A DNA stretch of 64,000 bases from Clusia tigrina (taxonomy: Eukaryota > Arthropoda > Insecta > Diptera > Clusiidae), in the NCBI GenBank assembly GCA_920105625.2, contig CAKKTE020000052.1, positions 1 to 64,000 on the forward strand, written 5' to 3'. Each line of letters begins with the position of its first letter. Position 1 is the first letter of the stretch. A model generated the notes under the pieces. It worked only from the letters and a program-made list of their open reading frames with translations. It did not search any database and was not told the DNA's origin. The translations under genes were made by a program, and so were the position numbers. This document shows, piece after piece, positions 12,465 to 23,699 of this stretch.

Positions 12465-13675
12465 AATGACCCTAACTTCTATACGGTACGCCCTATACCT
12501 ATCAAAGTTTGCAACATACAAATGCTTGTAACTTTTTACTGGAGCTTCATAAAATCTTGAAATTTTGTAACAATAAAGTACTCGAGCCTCTTCTCAATCT
12601 AAGCTCTCGCTCAAAGCTATGCTGCCCTTGAGTTCAAATGGCCCTAACTTCTATACGGCACGTCCTACACCTATCAAAGTTTGCAACATACAAATGCTTG
12701 TAACTTTTTACTGCAGCGTCATAAGACCTTGAAATTTTGGAACAATAGAGTACTCGAGCCTCTTGTAAATTTAAGCTATCGCTCAAAGCTATGCTACCCT
12801 TGAGTTCCAAATCAAACACTGATAAAACTTCAAATGGCCCTAACTTATATACGGTACGTCCTACAGCTATCAAAGTTTGCAACAGAAAAATTCTTGTAGC
12901 TTTTTAGTGGAGCGTCATAAAATCTTGAAATTTTGTAACAATAAAGTACTCGAGCCTCTTGTCAATTTTAACTATCGCTCAAAGCTATGCTACCCTTGAT
13001 TCCGAAATCAAACACTGATAAAACTTCAAATGGCCCTAACTTCTATACGGTACGTCCTACACCTATCAAAGTTTGCAACATACAAATGCTTGTAACTTTT
13101 ACTGGAGCGTCATAAAACCTTGAAATTTTGTAACAATAAAGACCTGGAGCCTCTTGTCAATTTAAGCTATCGCTTAAAACTATGCTACCCTTGAGTCCCA
13201 AATCAAACAATTATAAAACTTAAAATGACCCTAACTTCTATACGGTACGCCCTATACCTATCAAAGTTTGCAACATACAAATGCTTGTAACTTTTTACTG
13301 GAGCTTCATAAAACCTTGAAATTTAGTAACAATAAAGTACTCGAGCCTCTTCTCAATTTAAGCTATCGCTCAAAGCTATGCTACCCTTAAGTCCCAAATC
13401 AAACACTGATAAAACTTCAAATGGCCCTAACTTCTATATGGTACGTGCTACACCTATCAAAGTTTGCAACATACAAATGCTTGTAACTTTTTACTGGAGC
13501 GTCATAAAACCTTGAAATTTTGTAACAATAAAGTCCTCGAGCCTCTTGTCAATCTAAGCTATCGCTCAAAGCTATGCTACCCTTGAGTCCCAAATCAAAC
13601 ACTGATAAAACTTCAAATGGCCCTAACTTCCTACGGTACGTCCTACACCTATCAAAGTTTGCAACATACAAATGC
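12465..13675 (+). repeat. Mosaic segment copied from 4.69-5.90 kb
   Basis: Matches 4690-5900 at offset 7775. Shared markers are AAGCTCTCGCTC (4826 and 12601), TTTGGAACAATAG (4961 and 12736), CTTGTAGCTTTTTAGTGG, ATTTAGTAAC, CTTAAGTCCC and ACTTCCTACGG (5851 and 13626). It diverges at about 13680, where the source has TAACTTTTACTGGAGCGTC and this copy has TAACTTTTTACTGGAGCTTC. Confidence 0.8.
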
Positions 13676-14466
13676 TTGTAACTTTTTACTGGAGCTTCAT
13701 AAAACCTTGAAATTTTGTAACAATAAAGTACTCGAGCCTCTTCTCAATCTAAGCTATCGCTCAAAGCTATGCTGCCCTTGAGTCCCAAATCAAACACTGA
13801 TAAAACTTAAAATGGCCCTAACTTCTATACGGCACGTCCTACACCTATCAAAGTTTGCAACATACAAATGCTTGTAACCTTTTACTGGAGCATCATAAAA
13901 ACATGAAATTTTGTACCAATAAACTACACGAGCCTCTTGTCAATTTAAGCTATCCCTCAAAGCTATGCGACCCTTGAGTCCCAAATCAAACACTGATAAA
14001 ACTTCAAATGGCCCTAACTTCTATACGGCACGTCCTACACCTATCAAAGTTTGCAACATACAAATGCTTGTAAGTTTTTACTGGAGCTTCATAAAACCTT
14101 GAAATTTTGTAACAATAAAGTACTCGAGCCTCTTCTCAATCTAAGATATCGCTCAAAGCTATGCTGCCCTTGAGACCCAAATCAAACACTGATAAAACTT
14201 AAAATGGCCCTAACTTCTATATGGTACGTGCTACACCTATCAAAGTTTGCAACATACAAATGCTTGTAACTTTTACTGGAGCGTCATAAAACCTTGAAAT
14301 TTTGTAACAATAAAGACCTCGAGCCTCTTGTCAATTTAAGCTATCGCTCAAAACTATGCTACCCTTGAGTCCCAAAGCAAACAATTATAAAACTTCAAAT
14401 GACCCTAACTTCTATACGGTACGCCCTATACCTATCAAAGTTTGCAACATACAAATGCTTGTAACT
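13676..14466 (+). repeat. Mosaic segment copied from about 7.08-7.86 kb
   Basis: Matches at offset 6602. TTGTACCAATAAACTACACG lies at 7309 and 13911, and the CAAAGCAAAC variant at 7771 and 14373. That variant is absent from the corresponding site of the second 3131-bp unit, so the source is the first unit or a common ancestor of both. The match ends near 14466, where GGAGCTTC is replaced by GCAGCGTC. Confidence 0.75.
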
Positions 14467-15002
14467 TTTTACTGCAGCGTCATAAGACCTTGAAATTTTG
14501 CAACAATAAAGTACTCGAGCCTCTTGTCAATTTAAGCTATCGCTCAAAGCTATGCTACCCTTGAGTCCCAAATCAAACACTGATAAAACTTCAAATGGCC
14601 CTAACTTCAATACGGCACGTCCTACACCTATCAAAGTTTGCAACATAAAAATTCTTGTAACTTTTTACTGGAGCGTCATAAAATCTTGAAATTTTGTAAC
14701 AATAAAGTACTTGAGCCTCTTGTCAATTTAAGCTATCGCTCAAAGCTATGCTACCCTTGAGTCCCAAATCAAACACTGATAAAGATTCAAATGGCCCTAA
14801 CTTCTATACGGTATGCCCTATACCTATCAAAGTTTGCAACATACAAATGCTTGTAACTTTTTACTGGAGCGTCATAAAACCTTGAAATTTTGTAACAGTA
14901 AAGTACTCGAGCCTCTTGTCAATTTAAGCTATAGTTCAAAGCTATGCTACCCTTGAGTTCCAAATCAAACACTGATAAAACTTCAAATCAAAATATCAAA
15001 GT
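14467..15002 (+). repeat. Satellite monomers leading to a deletion scar
   Basis: Three monomers. They resemble the set at about 2.0-2.3 kb (AAAATTCTTG form, GGTATGCCC form) followed by an ATAGTTCAAAGCTAT monomer like the one at about 821. The last monomer is cut in its first half at 14984-14999, described separately. Confidence 0.75.
14984..14999 (+). other. Deletion/recombination scar inside a monomer
   Basis: After ACTTCAAAT the expected GGCCCTAACTTC...CACC is missing. The sequence runs CAAATCAAAATATCAAAG directly into the ATCAAAGTTTGCAACAT end of the same half, leaving a few bases (CAAAA) not explained by the monomer. About 30 bp are lost. I saw no second example of this exact junction in the window. 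Confidence 0.75.
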
Positions 15003-16215
15003 TTGCAACATACAAATGCTTGTAACTTTTTACTGGAGCTTCATAAAACCTTGAAATTTTGTAACAATAAAGTACTCGAGCCTCTTCTCAATCTAAGCTA
15101 TCGCCCAAATCTATGCTGCCTTAGAGTCCCAAATCAAACACTGATAAAACTTCAAATGGCCCTAACTTCTATACGGCACGTCCTACACCTATCAAAGTTT
15201 GCAACATACAAATGCTTGTAACCTTTTACTGGGGCATCATAAAAACATGAAATTTTGTAACAATAAAGTACACGAGCCTCTTGTCAATTTAAGCTATCGC
15301 TCGAAGCTATGCTACCCTTGAGTCCCAAATCAAACACTGATAAAACTTCAAATGGCCCTAACTTCTATACGGCACGTCCTACACCTATCAAAGTTTGCAA
15401 CATACAAATGCTTGTAAACTTTTACTGGAGCATCATAAAAACCTGAAATTTTTAACAATAAAGTACTCAAGCCTCTTCTCAATTTAAGCTATCGCTCAAA
15501 GCTATGCTGCCCTTGAGTCCCAAATCAAACACTGATAAAACTTCAAATGGCCCTAACTTCTATACGGCACATCCTACACCTATCAAAGTTTGCAACATAC
15601 AAATGCTTGTAACCTTTTACTGGAGCATCATAAAAACATGAAATTTTGTAACAATAAAGTACACGAGCCCCTTCTCAATCTAAGCTATCGCTCAAAGCTA
15701 TGCTGCCCTTGAGTTCAAATGGCCCTAACTTCTATACGGCACGTCCTACACCTATCAAAGTTTGCATCATACAAATGCTTGTAACTTTTTACTGCAGCGT
15801 CATAAGACCTTGAAATTTTGTAACAATAGAGTACTCGAGCCTCTTGTCAATTTAAGCTATCGCTCAAAGCTATGCTACCCTTGAGTCCCAAATCAAACAC
15901 TGATAAAACTTCAAATGGCCCTAACTTCTATACGGTACGTCCTACACCTATCAAAGTTGGCAACATAAAAACTCTTGTAACTTTTTACTGGAGCGTCATA
16001 AAATCTTGAAATTTTGTAACAATAAAGTACTCGAGCCTCTTGTCAATTTAAGCTATCGCTCAAAGCTATGCTACCCTTGAGTCCCAAATCAAACACTGAT
16101 AAAGCTTCAAATGGCCCTAACTTCTATACGGTATGCCCTATACCTATCAAAGTTTGCAACATACAAATGCTTGTAACTTTTTACTGGAGCGTCATAAAAC
16201 CTTGAAATTTTGTAA
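15003..16215 (+). repeat. Mosaic segment copied from 1.09-2.30 kb
   Basis: Matches at offset 13917. Markers are TCGCCCAAATC (1184 and 15101), ATTTTTAACAATAAAG (1531 and 15448), the 25-bp deletion monomer (1790 and 15707) and TTTGCATCATAC (1844 and 15761). The 6-bp AATAAAGTAGCC loss of the source is not present here (AGTACTCGAG at 15071). So either the loss is later than the copy or it was repaired by conversion. The match ends near 16215, where AATAAAGACC becomes AGTAAAGAACTCGAG. Confidence 0.8.
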
Positions 16216-16484
16216 CAGTAAAGAACTCGAGCCTCTTGTCAATTTAAGCTATAGCTCAAAGCTATGCTACCCTTGAGTTCCAAATCAAACACTGATAAAA
16301 CTTCAAATGGCCCCAACTTCTATACGGTACGTCCTACAGCTATCAAAGTTTGCAACATAAAAATTCTTGTAACTTTTTACTGGAGCTTCATAAAACCTTG
16401 AGATTTTGTAACAATAAAGTACTCGAGCCTCTTCTCAATCTAAGCTATCGCTCAAAGCTATGCTGCCCTTGAGTTCAAATGGCC
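16216..16484 (+). repeat. Satellite monomers resembling 0.80-1.05 kb
   Basis: One and a half monomers with AGTAAAG, ATAGCTCAAAGCTAT, GTTCCAAATC, GGCCCCAAC and the AAAATTCTTG form, as at about 790-1030. They end in a 25-bp-deletion monomer at about 16474. AAAGAACTCGAG at about 16221 looks intermediate between the AAAGACCTCGAG and AAAGTACTCGAG forms. Confidence 0.7.
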
Positions 16485-17115
16485 CCAACTTCTATACGGC
16501 ACGTCCTACACCTATCAAAGTTTGCAACATACAAATGCTTGTAACCTTTTACTGGAGCATCATAAAAACATGAAATTTTGTAACAATAAAGTACACGAGC
16601 CTCTTGTCAATTTAAGCTATCGCTCAAAGCTATGCTACCCTTGAGTCCCAAATTAAAAACTGATAAAACTTCAAATGGCCCTAACTTCTATACGGCACGT
16701 CCTACACCTATCAAAGTTTGCAACAAACAAATGCTTGTAACTTTTTACTGCAGCGTCATAAGACCTTGAAATTTTGTAACAATAAAGTACTCGAGTCTCT
16801 TGTCAATTTAAGCTATCGCTCAAAGCTATGCTACCCTTGAGTCCCAAATCAAACACTGATAAAACTTCAAATGGCCCTAACTTCTATACGGCACGTCCTA
16901 CACCTATCAAAGTTTGCAACATACAAATGCTTGTAACCTTTTACTGGAGCATCATAAAAACATGAAATTTTGTAACAATAAAGTACACGAGCCTCTTGTC
17001 AATTTAAGCTATCGCTCAAAGCTATGCTACCCTTGAGTCCCAAATTAAAAACTGATAAAACTTCAAATGGCCCTAACTTCTATACGGCACGTCCTACACC
17101 TATCAAAGTTTGCAA
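16485..17115 (+). repeat. Dimeric higher-order repeat (392 bp, about 1.6 copies)
   Basis: Two-monomer unit, copy 1 at about 16485-16876 and partial copy 2 from 16877. The variant AATTAAAAAC recurs at 16651 and 17043, exactly 392 bp apart. Both follow a GGAGCATCATAAAAACATG monomer. The match ends near 16720/17112 (CAACAAACAAATG in copy 1). Confidence 0.75.
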
Positions 17116-17559
17116 CATACAAATGCTTGTAAACTTTTACTGGAGCATCATAAAAACTTGAAATTTTGTAACAATAAAGTACTCGAGGCTCTTCTCAATT
17201 TAAGCTATCGCTCAAAGCTATGCTACCCTTGAGTCCCAAATCAAACACTGATAAAACTTCAAATGGCCCTAACTTCTATATGGTACGTGCTACACCTATC
17301 AAAGTTTGCAACATACAAATGCTTGTAACTTTTTACTGGAGCGTCATAAAACCTTGAAATTTTGTAACAATAAAGTTCTCGAGCCTCTTGTCAATCTAAG
17401 CTATCGCTCAAAGCTATGCTACCCTTGAGTCCCAAATCAAACACTGATAAAACTTCAAATGGCCCTAACTTCTATACGGTACGTCCTACACCTATCAAAG
17501 TTTGCAACATACAAATGCTTGTAACTTTTACTGGAGCGTCATAAAACCTTGAAATTTTC
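17116..17559 (+). repeat. Satellite monomers between higher-order blocks
   Basis: Two to three monomers of the TGTAAACTTTTACTGGAGCATC, TATATGGTACGTGC and GTTCTCGAG types, in the same order as in the trimer block at 18.83-20.0 kb. CTCGAGGCTCTT at about 17183 is a private variant. Nothing other than satellite is present. Confidence 0.75.
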
Positions 17560-18829
17560 TAACAATAAAGACCTCGAGCCTCTTGTCAATTTAAGCTATC
17601 GCTGAAAACTATGCTACCCTTGAGTCCCAAATGAAACAATTATAAAACTTGAAATTACCCTAACTTCTATACGGTACGCCCTATACCTATCAAAGTTTGC
17701 AACATACAAATGCTTGTAACTTTTTACTGGAGCTTCATAAAATCTTGAAATTTTGTAACAATAAAGTACTCGAGCCTCTTCTCAATCTAAGCTATCGCTC
17801 AAAGCTATGCTGTCCTTGAGTTCAAATGGCCCTAACTTCTATACGGCACGTCCTACACCTATCAAAGTTTGCAACATACAAATGCTTGTAACTTTTTACT
17901 GCAGCGTCATAAGACCTTGAAATTTTGGAACAATAGAGTACTCGAGCCTCTTGTCAATTTAAGCTATCGCTCAAAGCTATGCTACCCTTGAGTTCCAAAT
18001 CAAACACTGATAAAACTTCAAATGGCCCTAACTTATATACGGTACGTCCTACAGCTATCAAAGTTTGCAACAGAAAAATTCTTGTAGCTTTTTAGTGGGG
18101 CGTCATAAAATCTTGAAATTTTGTAACAATAAAGTACTCGAGCCTCTTGTCAATTTTAACTATCGCTCAAAGCTATGCTACCCTTGATTCCGAAATCAAA
18201 CACTGATAAAACTTCAAATGGCCCTAACTTCTATACGGTTCGTCCTACACCTATCAAAGTTTGCAACATACAAATGCTTGTAACTTTTACTGGAGCGTCA
18301 TAAAACCTTGAAATTTTGTAACAATAAAGACCTGGAGCCTCTTGTCAATTTAAGCTATCGCTCAAAACTATGCTACCCTTGAGTCCCAAATCAAACAATT
18401 ATAAAACTTAAAATGACCCTAACTTCTATACGGTACGCCCTATACCTATCAAAGTTTGCAACATACAAATGCTTGTAACTTTTTACTGGAGCTTCATAAA
18501 ACCTTGAAATTTTGTAACAATAAAGTACTCGAGCCTCTTCTCAATTTAAGCTATCGCTCAAAGCTATGCTACCCTTAAGTCCCAAATCAAACACTGATAA
18601 AACTTCAAATGGCCCTAACTTCTATATGGTACGTGCTACACCTATCAAAGTTTGCAACATACAAATGCTTGTAACTTTTTACTGGAGCGTCATAAAACCT
18701 TGAAATTTTGTAACAATAAAGTCCTCGAGCCACTTGTCAACCTAAGCTATCGCTCAAAGCTATGCTACCCTTGAGTCCCAAATCAAACACTGATAAAACT
18801 TCAAATGGCCCTAACTTCTATACGGCACG

Positions 18830-19417
18830 TCCTACACCTATCAAAGTTTGCAACATACAAATGCTTGTAACCTTTTACTGGAGCATCATAAAAACATGAA
18901 ATTTTGTAACAATAAAGTACACGAGCCTCTTGTCAATTTAAGCTATCGCTCAAAGCTATGCTACCCTTGAGTCCCAAATTAAAAACTGATAAAACTTCAA
19001 ATGGCCCTAACTTCTATACGGCACGTCCTACACCTATCAAAGTTTGCAACATACAAATGCTTGTAAACTTTTACTGGAGCATCATAAAAACCTGAAATTT
19101 TGTAACAATAAAGTACTCAAGCCTCTTCTCAATTTAAGCTATCGCTCAAAGCTATGCTACCCTTGAGTCCCAAATCAAACACTGATAAAACTTCAAATGG
19201 CCCTAACTTCTATATGGTACGTGCTACACCTATCAAAGTTTGCAACATACAAATGCTTGTAACTTTTTACTGGAGCGTCATAAAACCTTGAAATTTTGTA
19301 ACAATAAAGTTCTCGAGCCTCTTGTCAATCTAAGCTATCGCTCAAAGCTATGCTACCCTTGAGTCCCAAATCAAACACTGATAAAACTTCAAATGGCCCT
19401 AACTTCTATATGGTACG
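18830..19417 (+). repeat. Trimer higher-order unit, copy 1 (588 bp)
   Basis: Three-monomer unit (3 x 196 exactly) in the order GGAGCATCATAAAAACATG, TGTAAACTTTTACTGG with CTCAAGCC, then TATATGGTACGTGC with GTTCTCGAG. AATTAAAAAC lies at 18977 and 19565. A related pair of trimers lies at about 23.70-24.87 kb, where TAAACTTTTACTG markers are again 588 bp apart (23713 and 24301). Confidence 0.8.
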
Positions 19418-20005
19418 TCCTACACCTATCAAAGTTTGCAACATACAAATGCTTGTAACCTTTTACTGGAGCATCATAAAAACATGAAATTTTGTAACAA
19501 TAAAGTACACGAGCCTCTTGTCAATTTAAGCTATCGCTCAAAGCTATGCTACCCTTGAGTCCCAAATTAAAAACTGATAAAACTTCAAATGGCCCTAACT
19601 TCTATACGGCACGTCCTACACCTATCAAAGTTTGCAACATACAAATGCTTGTAAACTTTTACTGGAGCATCATAAAAACCTGAAATTTTGTAACAATAAA
19701 GTACTCAAGCCTCTTCTCAATTTAAGCTATCGCTCAAAGCTATGCTACCCTTGAGTCCCAAATCAAAAACTGATAAAACTTCAAATGGCCCTAACTTCTA
19801 TATGGTACATGCTACACCTATCAAAGTTTGCAACATACAAATGCTTGTAACTTTTTACTGGAGCGTCATAAAACCTTGAAATTTTGTAACAATAAAGTTC
19901 TCGAGCCTCTTGTCTATCTAAGCTATCGCTCAAAGCTATGCTACCCTTGAGTCCCAAATCAAACACTGATAAAACTTCAAATGGCCCTAACTTCTATATG
20001 GTACG
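19418..20005 (+). repeat. Trimer higher-order unit, copy 2 (588 bp)
   Basis: Direct tandem copy of the preceding trimer with few changes: TGGTACATGC at about 19803 where copy 1 has TGGTACGTGC, and TTGTCTATCTAAG at about 19909. The copies diverge at about 20043, where the sequence switches to TAACTTTTACTGGAGCGTC. Confidence 0.8.
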
Positions 20006-20081
20006 TCCTACACCTATCAAAGTTTGCAACATACAAATGCTTGTAACTTTTACTGGAGCGTCATAAAACCTTGAAATTTTC

Positions 20082-22745
20082 TAACAATAAAGACCTCGAG
20101 CCTCTTGTCAATTTAAGCTATCGCTGAAAACTATGCTACCCTTGAGTCCCAAATGAAACAATTATAAAACTTGAAATGACCCTAACTTCTATACGGTACG
20201 CCCTATACCTATCAAAGTTTGCAACATACAAATGCTTGTAACTTTTTACTGGAGCTTCATAAAACCTTGAAATTTTGTAACAATAAAGTACTCGAGCCTC
20301 TTCTCAATCTAAGCTATCGCTCAAAGCTATGCTGCCCTTGAGTTCAAATGGCCCTAACTTCTATACGGCACGTCCTACACCTATCAAAGTTTGCAACATA
20401 CAAATGCTTGTAACTTTTTACTGCAGCGTCATAAGACCTTGAAAATTTGGAACAATAGAGTACTCGAGCCTCTTGTCAATTTTAACTATCGCTCAAAGCT
20501 ATGCTACCCTTGATTCCGAAATCAAACACTGATAAAACTTCAAATGGCCCTAACTTCTATACGGTTCGTCCTACACCTATCAAAGTTTGCAACATACAAA
20601 TGCTTGTAACTTTTACTGGAGCGTCATAAAACCTTGAAATTTTGTAACAATAAAGACCTGGAGCCTCTTGTCAATTTAAGCTATCGCTCAAAACTATGCT
20701 ACCCTTGAGTCCCAAATCAAACAATTATAAAACTTAAAATGACCCTAACTTCTATACGGTACGCCCTATACCTATCAATGTTTGCAACATACAAATGCTT
20801 GTAACTTTTTACTGGAGCTTCATAAACCCTTGAAATTTTGTAACAATAAAGTACTCGAGCCTCTTCTCAATTTAAGCTATCGCTCAAAGCTATGCTACCC
20901 TTAAGTCCCAAATCAAACACTGATAAAACTTCAAATGGCCCTAACTTCTATATGGTACGTGCTCCACCTATCAAAGTTTGCAACATACAAATGCTTGTAA
21001 CTTTTTACTGGAGCGTCATAAAACCTTGAAATTTTGTAACAATAAAGTCCTCGAGCCACTTGTCAATCTAAGCTATCGCTCAAAGCTATGCTACCCTTGA
21101 GTCCCAAATCAAACACTGATAAAACTTCAAATGGCCCTAACTTCCTACGGTACGTCCTACACCTATCAAAGTTTGCAACATACAAATGCTTGTAACTTTT
21201 ACTGGAGCGTCATAAAACCTTGAAATTTTGTAACAATAAAGACCTCGAGCCTCTTGTCAATTTAAGCTATCGCTCAAAGCTATGCTACCCTTGAGTCCCA
21301 AATCAAGCAATTATAAAACTTAAAATGACCCTAACTTCTATACGGTACGCCCTATACCTATCAAAGTTTGCAACATACAAATGCTTGTAACTTTTTACTG
21401 GAGCTTCATAAAACCTTGAAATTTTGTAACAATAAAGTACTCGAGCCTCTTCTCAATCTAAGCTATCGCTCAAAGCTATGCTGCCCTTGAGTCCCAAATC
21501 AAACACTGATAAAACTTCAAATGGCCCTAACTTCTATACGGCACGTCCTACACCTATCAAAGTTTGCAACATACAAATGCTTGTAACCTTTTACTGGAGC
21601 ATCATAAAAACTTGAAATTTTGTAACAATAAACTACACGAGCCTCTTGTCAATTTAAGCTATCCCTCAAAGCTATGCTACCCTTGAGTCCCAAATCAAAC
21701 ACTGATAAAACTTCAAATGGCCCTAACTTCTATACGGCACGTCCTACACCTATCAAAGTTTGCATCATACAAATGCTTGTAAACTTTTACTGGAGCATCA
21801 TAAAAACTTGAAATTTTGTAACAATAAAGTACTCGAGCCTCTTCTCAATTTAAGCTATCGCTCAAAGCTATGCTACCCTTGAGTCCCAAATCAAACACTG
21901 ATAAAACTTCAAATGGCCCTAACTTCTATATGGTACGTGCTACACCTATCAAAGTTTGCAACATACAAATGCTTGTAACTTTTTACTGGAGCGTCATAAA
22001 ACCTTGAAATTTTGTAACAATAAAGTTCTCGAGCCTCTTGTCAATCTAAGCTATCGCTCAAAGCTATGCTACCCTTGAGTCTCAAATCAAACACTGATAA
22101 AACTTCAAATGGCCCTAACTTCTATATGGTACGTCCTACACCTATCAAAGTTTGCAACATACAAATGCTTGTAACTTTTACTGGAGCGTCATAAAACCTT
22201 GAAATTTTGTAACAATAAAGACCTCGAGCCTCTTGTCAATTTAAGCTATCGCTGAAAACTATGCTACCCTTGAGTCCCAAATGAAACAATTATAAAACTT
22301 GAAATGACCCTAACTTCTATACGGAACGCCCTATACCTATCAAAGTTTGCAACATACAAATGCTTGTAACTTTTTACTGGAGCTTCATAAAACCTTGAAA
22401 TTTTGTAACAATAAAGTAATCGAGCCTCTTCTCAATCTACGCTATCGCTCAAAGCTATGCTGCCCTTGAGTTCAAATGGCCCTAACTTCTATACGGCACG
22501 TCCTACACCTATCAAAGTTTGCAACATACAAATGCTTGTAACTTTTTACTGCAGCGTCATAAGACCTTGAAATTTTGTAACAATAGAGTACTCGAGCCTC
22601 TTGTCAATTTAAGCTATCGCTCAAAGCTATGCTACCCTTGAGTTCCAAATCAAACACTGATAAAACTTCAAATGGCCCTAACTTATATACGGTACGTCCT
22701 ACAGCTATCAAAGTTTGCAACAGAAAAATTCTTGTAGCTTTTTAC
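20082..22745 (+). repeat. Main part of the 4.65/4.85 kb duplicated block, copy 1
   Basis: With the trimers to its left (from about 19050), this stretch recurs at about 23700-27590. The offset is 4649 up to GAAAATTTGG (20441 and 25090). It is 4845 afterwards, at ACGGTTCGTC (20561 and 25406), GCTGAAAACT (22251 and 27096) and ACTTATATAC (22681 and 27526). The step of exactly 196 bp is one monomer (about 25110-25305) present only in the second copy. Inside it, CATAAACCCTTG at 20821 recurs at 22754 (offset 1933). Confidence 0.82.
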
Positions 22746-23699
22746 TGGAGCTTCATAAACCCTTGAAATTTTGTAACAATAAAGTACTCGAGCCTCTTCT
22801 CAATTTAAGCTATCGCTCAAAGCTATGCTACCCTTAAGTCCCAAATCAAACACTGATAAAACTTCAAATGGCCCTAACTTCTATATGGTACGTGCTACAC
22901 CTATCAAAGTTTGCAACATACAAATGCTTGTAACTTTTTACTGGAGCGTCATAAAACCTTGAAATTTTGTAACAATAAAGTCCTCGAGCCACTTGTCAAT
23001 CTAAGCTATCGCTCAAAGCTATGCTACCCTTGAGTCCCAAATCAAACACTGATAAAACTTCAAATGGCCCTAACTTCCTACGGTACGTCCTACACCTATC
23101 AAAGTTTGCAACATACAAATGCTTGTAACTTTTACTGGAGCGTCATAAAACCTTGAAATTTTGTAACAATAAAGACCTCGAGCCTCTTGTCAATTTAAGC
23201 TATCGCTCAAAGCTATGCTACCCTTGAGTCCCAAATCAAGCAATTATAAAACTTAAAATGACCCTAACTTCTATACGGTACGCCCTATACCTATCAAAGT
23301 TTGCAACATACAAATGCTTGTAACTTTTTACTGGAGCTTCATAAAACCTTGAAATTTTGTAACAATAAAGTACTCGAGCCTCTTCTCAATCTAAGTTATC
23401 GCTCAAAGCTATGCTGCCCTTGAGTCCCAAATCAAACACTGATAAAACTTAAAATGGCCCTAACTTCTATACGGCACGTCCTACACCTATCAAAGTTTGC
23501 AACATACAAATGCTTGTAACCTTTTACTGGAGCATCATAAAAACATGAAATTTTGTAACAATAAACTACACGAGCCTCTTGTCAATTTAAGCTATCCCTC
23601 AAAGCTATGCGACCCTTGAGTCCCAAATCAAACACTGATAAAACTTCAAATGGCCCTAACTTCTATACGGCACGTCCTACACCTATCAAAGTTTGCAAC
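22746..23699 (+). repeat. Five-monomer link, copy of 20.82-21.75 kb
   Basis: From the CATAAACCCTTG marker at 22754 the sequence follows 20821 onward at offset 1933 (CTTAAGTCCC, TATATGGTACGTGC, GTCCTCGAGCCACTTG, ACTTCCTACGG, CAAGCAATTATAAAAC). The junction at about 22745 joins a CTTGTAGCTTTTTA monomer to the middle of another, in register. Confidence 0.78.

Larger units (their letters stand above)
17560..20081 (+). repeat. About 13-monomer higher-order unit, copy 1 (2522 bp)
   Basis: GCTGAAAACTATG occurs at 17601 and 20123 (offset 2522). ACGGTTCGTCC occurs at 18235 and 20561 (offset 2326). The 196-bp difference is exactly one monomer (about 17960-18150, with CTTATATACGG, CAACAGAAAAATTC and AGTGGGGCG) that is missing from the next copy. 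CTCGAGCCACTTG at about 18725 and 21051 is shared as well. Contains the trimer repeat below. Confidence 0.8.

Noticed and set aside
12634..12882. Minus-strand open frames at 12634-12882 and 19781-19966
   Set aside because: They are reverse readings of ordinary monomers kept open by single substitutions. Equivalent monomers elsewhere have stops at the same place.
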